A DNA stretch of 64,000 nt from Siderastrea siderea (lineage: Eukaryota; Cnidaria; Anthozoa; Scleractinia; Rhizangiidae), in the NCBI GenBank assembly GCA_964030785.1, contig OZ034978.1, positions 2,214,001 through 2,278,000 of the forward strand, given 5' to 3'. Positions 52,701-61,700 of this stretch are shown piece after piece. Each line of letters starts with the position of its first letter. Within the stretch, counting starts at the first letter, position 1. Both the position numbers and the translations under genes were made by a program. Below the pieces are notes generated by a model. It worked only from the letters and a program-made list of their open reading frames with translations. It was not told the origin of the DNA and ran no database searches.

Positions 52701-55700
52701 GCAAAAAAGTTCAGCGATCGTTGCGATCATATGGAAACCACTTTTCAGCGATCGCAGCGATTGTTGCGACAACGATCGCTAAGATAGACTTCAGTTCTAT
52801 AGGCTGGTTTCCATATGATCGCTGAGATCGCTGCGATCGTTGCATTCGCTTCGATCGCTACAAAAAAAAGTTGAGCGATCGTTGCGAATTTGATCGCTGA
52901 GCGGTTTCCTTATAATCGCTAAAATCGCTGAGAACATAAGAAAAATAACCGAGAGGACCTGGATAAAACAACATCTCGTTCGCGCCACTTCTCAAATTCA
53001 ATCTGGCGAGAGTCAATGATCATATGTGATCATAAACCGCAGCGATCGCAGCGATCATATGGAAACCAGCCTTAATGTTGCCTTTAGTTTACTGTATTTT
53101 AGGCCTCGTAGAGACATTTAAATGTCCTTCTGGGTCAGGTTGGCATAACTCGTTAACAGTGGTGAACCCGTTCTTACAAGGCCAATATAACGGCGAACAA
53201 AAGGTGAATTCAAAATGCAACTTTATCTTGCACTTTTATAGCACAAGGTGTTTTAATTGTGTAATTAATTTTAAAACACGAACATGTAATAGGTTTTATA
53301 GACTGACCTGGAGGTATTGTCTGCAAAGGTACCTGAAAGTTTTGGTGGCAGAGCAGCCATGAGCAGCGTAAGCCGCGACAACGAGGCTACCTGCAGCATC
53401 AGTCTTCAGTATCAAGTGATTGTGTTAAAGAACTGAATTAAGCTTTAATAACCTCTCATCTGTGTCTAATTTGAAGGCAAATGGCATTTTTTAAATCAAA
53501 GTGCGAAATAATGAGTTTTGTGGTAAGGAGTGATTGCGTGGGTTGTTTTATTGTTTAGACAAGTTTGGTATGATTTGCAATGAAACAGCTATTTTACTAC
53601 ATACAAATGATTATTTATAGAAAACAGTTGTACTTGTGTGTGTAATTAATCTTTTGTATTTATCATGCGTGTGTTATAAATAAAAAATTTTAAAACGAAC
53701 GAATACTAAGCTGACCCTTTACGGCATAGAAGTTAGCATCTTATACGTCCAATGCAAACATCCTACGTGGCTTCCGTGAACCCAATGTATGGCAGGATAA
53801 CCACTTGTTATGTATTGGTATTGAGGATAACCAGCTGTTATGTATTGGTATTGAATTCAATTTTTAACTTCTTTTTGATCGCTGATAACACCTCACACAA
53901 GTAATGCTTTTGGTTCAAGTAATCATAAAAAATGGCTGTTTTTTTTCTCTTGGGGTACTTACCCCGAACATCCGCTTTACCAGCGGCCAACACAGCATGC
54001 ACCAAACTTCAAGTATCAATCAAGAATCCACATAATAACATTAGCAAAACATCTAGAAACTGTCACGATATTATCATGAACAATCATGGTTTAGATGCAT
54101 GCGGAACTGAGTGCAGTAGATAATTCCTTGCCACATTGTGCTTTTTATCATCTTGTTTGGTTTAGAAAACTTGTTTCTTTCTTTTGGTGCAAGTCTCCTT
54201 TTTCACCCTCAACTTCGTCGTTTTCTTTATTTCTAGTATATAACGTAAGTTCACATTCTTTGAGATTCTGAGCTAATAAGATTGATTTCTCTGTAGTGAT
54301 GTTCCGACGCTTAATGTCCATCGACGCGTCGATCGATCGTGTTCATATATAAGATTTCCCTAATTAATTGGAAAGGTTTTAGCCGAAATTCCTGATTTAT
54401 CGCTCTTCATGCACTGCTTGTAGTTTGTGGTTTGAAGCGTTTTAGGCGCCAAAACAGCTGTAACCCTCATACCCACTCGATAGGATGAGCTCCATGCCAC
54501 TTCATACCCCCACCCACCCCTTCCTCACTTGGATTCAGTCACCGTCAAATTTGTGACGTCTTTGGCCTGGTGACGTCTCAGATTGACCTGGCCTGGTAGG
54601 GTAGGGAGGGGTTGGGGAATTGGAGTGCCTGCTGCACATCAACTTTCACCTCAAAAGCGACTCAACTCTTCCGAGACAACCTCGTTCCCAGGGTCTCTTC
54701 CTTTGGAGCGAGCGAGAGAGGGACGGGAAGACGGGAAGACATGAGACCCTGGGAACGAGGTTGATTCGAGAAAGCTCTTTTTCTCCAAATCTCATTGTTC
54801 CCATTTTTTCTTTTTAGCGTTGGGATTTTCGTGCAGGAGAATCCGACATATATTTCTACTAATGGAAGTCAACTCAAGTTCTTCTCACTATTGTTTCTTT
54901 GGTTTAGCCACCACAGTCTTCATTTTATCTCCAGTCTGTTGACTGCATTTTACAATTACCAACCCCTGAATTTCACCTGCCATACTTTTACTGTTCAGCA
55001 AAATGGTTGCCAAAATTTAAGAAGTAAGAAATGCGATTCGATGTTGCTGTAAGTTGCATATTGCTTCCCTCCGCTCATCCTGAACAGCCCTTTCATGGCG
55101 CGTTTGTTATCAGCTGAGCTACTGTTTCTTTTATCTCTTAAGGTCAGCTTCAGCTAGGTTAGCAAATGCATTAAGCCTTGAAAGTTATAGCTTTGTTATC
55201 CCAAGCACGTTGTAATAATCCTTTGCATTGCCTGAAAGTATTAAGCACCAAACTTGAAAGTTATAGCTTTGATATCCCAAGCACGTTGTAATAATCCTTT
55301 ACATTGCCTGAAAGTATTAAGCACCAAACTTAAAGGTTATAGCTTTGTTATCCCAAGCACGTTGTAATAATCCTTTACATTGCCTGAAAGTATTTTAAGG
55401 CCTTATTCGGTCGGGGCCAGCGAAATACACATGAAATGCCAAGGTCCTGTGTGATACATTTTTTACTGGGCTATGTCAGCAAGCATTATCAAGGTATAAA
55501 AACCCTTACACTTACACCATCATGTTGTGCAGTGCATTCAGTATAGACTTTCAAAACATTTTAACTTTCTCCTTTCTCTCTCCCTTTGGAGATGGGCTGG
55601 ATATGTTGCGTTGTTTTTAAAAAGTCACTCTACTTAAGGCTGCAGCGACTTCCCCCAAGCTTGTTAGTTAAGATACCCTTTGTATGTCGCGTGCCACCAA

Positions 55701-58700
55701 TACTCTTGTGTCCGATTCAGCTCGTGCTGTCTAGCGTTCAGCTCGTAGTGCAGGGTAGATAGGTAAGCTTGTTTTGTCATGCAGTCATGAAACCTTGCAA
55801 GTTTCGAAGGCCAAAACTAAGAGTTTCTTGGCCAATTTAATGTTGAAAGCACCGGCTCAAGCCGGAACAATCATTTGTTTCGCGTCCACACACTGTGGCT
55901 GAATGACTTAACAGAAACATTTCTCTTGGTTAGTTGCTCAAACATGTATATAGTTGAAAATTTATTATGGTTTGTGCACGGTCAAGGCTAAAAACGTTAA
56001 CAAAAACATAAAACAAAGAAATTTGTCGGGTTTCATAATCATGATCTTTTATTACCTATGGGCCGTTTGAGCAGGCAGCTAACTGATTTTTTTTTTCTCG
56101 ATCATTTAGTGGTTCAGATGGGTGAGGAATACTACCATGCAAGAGATTTCAGCAAAGCCTTAATGTAAGTTTAATTGCAGTGGATTCTAACTATTGACAG
56201 ACCGAAAAATTTTGGTCGTAGCCAACATGGTAGCGGTAGTCTAATTAGTTAAAGTTGACTGCATGTCTTTGGTGGTCTTATCGTGGTAGTAGTTGGGGTT
56301 TCACTACATCATACTTTATGTCTCAGACTTGAGGTGTTTTTCTGCAGTTTAACAAGAGTTGCTGTAATAAAGTGTAAGGCCAAGTTGTGGACAGCACAAA
56401 TGTAAGAAAATGAAAATGCATTTGGCTAAAACGAGCCCTAGTCATTGCCTGCGGCAGCGGAACACTTTGACAGCGGTAATAAACCAGGGTATAAAAGGAG
56501 TGTTTTTCAGAATTTTTTTGAAATTATTACTCTTTTTCCCGAACTTCAACTCTGTCTAGACTTATGGATGTAAAGATGCTTTTATACCAGTCTGTTATTA
56601 CCACTGTCTTGTGGTATTGCTGAGACGAGGTTATGTTTTTGTTTGTTTGGTGTGTCAGGCTGTTAAGCAGAGTCAAGTGGGATTACTGCAGAGAAAAGTG
56701 GTGGTCTCTTCTCACTTCAGTGTTAATCACATCTCTCAGGTATGCTTATACAGCTTTAAAATATAATCACATCTCTCAGGTATGCTTATACAGCTTTAAA
56801 ATATCATCTGGAAGCTTCACGTGCTCTGATTGAGTAAAAGAACATGATTTTTCGGAGTATAATGCACAGAAAACATGTTTTACCGTTTTCGTAGTGATCG
56901 AGTGCTGTGAGACAAAGCTAGAACGTTGATTGAAAGAACGTGGCGTTAATAACAACGTAATGTAGAAAGTACCGCCTCCGGCTTATGCTTTCTACATTTC
57001 TGTCATGATTTCAAATATCCCTTGCATTTCTTGGTAGGTAATATAACAGATGGCTTTGTCTTCTTAATATGACACAAGTATCGGAAAATAGATTACACCA
57101 ACTGAATTAAAATAACGCGGTGTTTTCAACTCTGAAGAAGTAATGATAATAGGTGAGAGCAGCGACAAGCACAGATTCGACAGTCTTGAAAGTTTTCCTG
57201 TGAATGTTTAGGATTAAGGTTTTATCCACACACTCAAAATTTTGATCCACTTTGTACAGCATGATATAAATTACCACGGGACATTGCTGCTTAGAACCAT
57301 AGCTCTCATTTGATTGGGTACACTGTAGGATTCCACCAATTGTTTTAAGGTGGCTCTACCAGCATTGTTTTTTTTCCCTCCACGAGACATGGATACCACG
57401 AGCGCACGGATGTTTACGAGGAAACAAAAACTTGGCGACCGGCTTTAAACGCGAGCCTTGTTTCGTTTTCCATTGAAATTCTTGTCACGGGTGACTGATC
57501 CGCAAAATACACAAAAAAAAACTTCATACTAAAAAAAATCCATACTCATAGTGCTGTCACTTTCTGACGTTTTCAAAGTTTGGAGAAAATGTTTGTCGTT
57601 TATTGACTCGAAATCGGTCGAAGAAGAAGAAGACCACTTTTCGAAGAAGCCGTGAAGAAGCCAAGTTCTAATTTCAAAAACTCCTCCCACGCCGGATGGT
57701 AAGAATCTGACGGAGAGGAGTGCACTGCGTGGCAAGGATAGTATATGTGTGGAGGTAAAGAAAAGCAATGGAAAGCGAATCCCATGCGCAATACCATAAA
57801 AAGTCATTCGTGCCGGGGTTAGACCGGTTTTTGTCCGGCTCCCCTCAAAGAAAGCCTTTCTCGATAATTCGAGACAAAGTATTTACGCCGGCAAACGAAG
57901 CTTCAGATGCTACGCTGAAAGATCTTGCTCGACAAGGGCTCATTTCTTCGACGAAGCCCAAGCGTCCCATTTCCAAAGAAGTCCTTGAAGCTCTTTACGA
58001 CCATAATCGGCTCAGTTTAGATAACCGAGAAGGTTTGGTAAACACCGCCTGGTTTTACACTGTTCTGTACTTCGGCAGGAGAAGCCGCGAAAATCAGCGA
58101 GACCTGAAAGCAACTCGTGTGTGATCTGCAGCTAAAAAACAACAACCGGTAGGCTGAAGTACTTCGTGTTGAAAGAGAAAGCGACCAAAAGTCATCCTGG
58201 AGGTACTAATGTCAACGAAGACGAGACCCAGTCTGTCATGTTGGCTTGGCCTGACCATCCCTGTTGTCCTGGCGCTTGCCTGGAGAAGTATTCGGCTAAA
58301 AGAGAGCCACGGTGCGATGTCTTGTGAAAAACCAAAGAATCACAAAGCTGCCTCGTTCAGTCAAGATGATGAAATCTGGTTTTGCAGTGTACCCATGGGC
58401 AAACAAAAACTTGAAAATTTGCTGAAAGAAATCGCCTTTCCAGGTCAAATTTGTTACAGCCAAAATGGAGACAGTTTACAGAGTAAAACCAAGAATAGCC
58501 ATTTAGAAGTTAAGGAACAACAAGTTAAAAATTGTATCAGTGGTTGCCATGGAAACGATACCTAACCTAAGAGTCAGACACTTCTGGAAAGAATAAAGTC
58601 GAAGCTTCGTGGTTCCGTCGTTTCTTAACCAAAAAAAGGACGACAATATAGTTATGATCATGTATTTCAGAACACCGGCAAATTACTTCATAGAGCCACC

Positions 58701-61700
58701 TTTAGCATATTAAAATTAACTTCCCACATACAGTGTGGCGTGAATGTGATTTCTTTTTTAAATGATTTTAAATTCAGATGCGCTTACCTGGTTGGAAATA
58801 TTCAGGAGTATGTCACCCTGTTGCTGGAGTTAATGGGAAGATGTATCCTTTAAGCTACTTTGATTTTAGTATTCTTCGGTTGATTTACCTTTTGTTGATA
58901 GGATTTTGAGTTTTCTTCCAAGCTAAGAAAAGTTAACTTAGTGATTATAAGCACACCAGGGAAGAAAAAATGTCTAAGTGTGGTAGCCTGCATGCATGTG
59001 CATGTTATCCTCTTTAAGACTTTTACGTGTGTATATACTCCTTAACAACGAAACAGATGCTGAGAATTCACCGGAGGAGAAAACAAGATGTCAAACAAAC
59101 CTTATTCAAGTTATGTCGGTAGGGTTCAGCATGTTTGTATGAACTGGTCACTGGACAAATACCGTAACTGATACTAGCAAGAAACATTACTGGCAAGAAA
59201 CATAAGATACCTGGCTAGGCCCATGACATTGTCCAGACAAGTCCCCTACTTTTTTCAGAGTACTTTGGGTTCAAGGCCTGATTTTCCCCTTACTGATTTG
59301 GTGTTGGTGAACAAGACAGTGTGTAAGTGGGTTTTATCAGAATGTTGACACAACTTGAGCAAATGCTGGGGTTATCCTAAGGTGAACTTACATGTAGCAT
59401 CCCGTTCAGGGCAATATCCTTACATGTTATCGCATTGACGCTGGAACTCTTCATTTTTGGTACTTTATTAATCGACGGTTCAAATCCAGCGTAGCGTTAC
59501 TGAGGACTCTTGCCGAGTCGAAAGGTTTCATGGAAGGGTAAAGACAAGGAAAGAGAAAACAGCGTTGTTGTGGCTTAATTTTAAAGAGGAGACGGCAATC
59601 TTATTTTGAAGATTGAGATGTGGAGTGGTTGCCATGGCAAGAGGAGCATAATAGAGTGTATTAAATTATGAATATATGAAATTCATATATTTGAACTGCG
59701 GAATGAAGAAATAAATGTAAAGAAGATCCTCGCAGTTATTAACGCAACTTATGCAGTTGCGAAAAGAAAGCCTGAAAAAATCAGGCTTGCCGGGATTCGA
59801 ACCCTGACCTCTGCGATACCGGTGCAACGCTCTAACCAATTGACCTAACAAGCCAACTTGGAGCTGGTCATTAAATTGGTTCGTAATATGCCCGGGAAAG
59901 ATGAAGATGAAATTATGAATACATGAAATTCATATATTTGAACTGCGGAATGAAGAAATAAATGTAAAGAAGATCCTCGCAGTTATTAACGCAACTTATG
60001 CAGTTGCGAAAAGAAAGCCTGAAAAAATCAGGCTTGCCGGGATTCGAACCCTGACCGCTGCGATACTGGTGCAACGCTCTAACCAATTGAGCTAACAAGC
60101 CAACCGGGAGCTGGTCATTAAATTGGTTCGTAATATGCCCGGGAAAGATTCCTGATTTTTTCAGGCTTTCTTTTCGCAACTGCATAAGTTGCGTTAATAA
60201 CTGCGAGGATCTTCTTTACATTTATTTCTTCATTCCGCAGTTCAAATATATGAATTTCATATATTCATAATTTCATCTTCATCTCTCCCGGGTATATTAC
60301 GAACCAATTTAATGACCAGCTCCCAGTTGGCTTGATAGCTCAATTGGTTAAAGCGTTGCACCAGTATCGCAGCGGTCAGGGTTCGAATCCCGGCAAGACT
60401 GATTTTTTCAGGCTTTCTTTTCGCAACTGCATAAGTTGCGTTAATAACTGCGAGGATCTTCTTTACATTTAGAGTGTATTAAGATGGGAAATGTCATTTA
60501 CATTTATTTTTTGCCACACTACAGTCAACAGTACAAAGATAATGAATAAAGAAAAAGAGAGAAGAAAGAATGATGGTAACAGTGGCGAGGAGGCCTAAAG
60601 GAAACTATGAAGCTTATGTTTATTCAACCTCGTTCCCAGGGTCCTCTCTCTTCCTCCCTCGAGAAAGTACCCTGGTTTCGGCTGCTCACGTGTCTCCCTT
60701 AAGCAAACACCTCCCCACCAGGGTGGACTCGCTTTTCTTCAAGAAGCGAAGGGAAAAGGGAATGCAAATCTTTTCAAACTCGCACGAAGACAGAGGAATG
60801 GAAGTCATTAGCTCACTTTTTTTCAAAGACAGGGACGCTGAAAAAATCTACAGTCTACCATCTGCGGCGTTTCAGAAGCACAAATAATGCAGATTTCCCA
60901 TCAACAAAATATTTTACGGTAGGCACGATCTGTTTTGAATTTGCCGAAGGCGTTTGATAAGAAGCTGCTCGTATTGCCCGAACAAAATGTCACGCACTCA
61001 TTTGTTTGCTATATATTTTATTTACTGGCCTAATAATGCAATTAAAATTCTGATAATAAAAGCCCAGCTGCACTTGTGTATTTTTATCTGCAAGCTTCAA
61101 TGTAATGGTATAATCCTGCAGAGCAGAGTACAACCTTCTTGTCAACAAAGCTCTTAATTATAAATGTTATTTAGTTAGCACATTTTTCATTTTGTCATGT
61201 CACTGTTTTGTGGTGAAAAAACAGTTAGGTTTTTTTTCGGTCAATCGGCGGTGTGAGAGCAATTTCGCCTACTCGACAGGAATAAAACAAATTACCTTCA
61301 AATTCTTACAAGAACTGTGGTTTCAGTCGGTTGGCGCGGCGTATTTAACCTGATTTTACCATCGCGCCGTTTGTCTGTCGTGTGTACGGTTGCCGAAAAT
61401 TCTGCTGCTCCTTGGAGATGTCAAAAATAAATTAGTCCTTCCTAATCCTTGACACTCCATTTCATTTCGAGCTCCGTAAAGCATAAAGCCGACGGCTCTC
61501 CTTGTTGTAAATTTGTTATGTTGTGACTCGTGCCGGCTTCCGTTGGCTATGGCGATGGTTAGCGACAGTGTTTTGAAATTCAGAGACTTGTAAACGTGTT
61601 TTTCTGAGTCGAAAATAACATGGACCGCTTCGATGTCGAACGTTCGTATGTAACGAAGAAATACTTGACTTTAAAAGGAGTTCTTATCACCTCAAATATT

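Larger units (their letters stand above)
59660..60480. repeat. Cluster of tRNA-derived SINE copies, two direct and one inverted
   Basis: A unit of about 240 bp occurs at 59660-59910 and 59912-60150 (minus orientation). A further tail-only piece (about 60150-60280) and a near-complete copy (about 60283-60470) lie in plus orientation. Each full unit has a tRNA-like head, GATTTTTTCAGGCTTTC, CGCAACTGCATAAGTTGCG and an AT-rich tail TATATGAATTTCATATA. The opposed copies form a large palindrome. Confidence 0.8.

Noticed and set aside
59784..60399. Functional tRNA genes
   Set aside because: U33 is absent in the anticodon loop, the anticodon stem is imperfect, and the modules sit in repeated SINE units.
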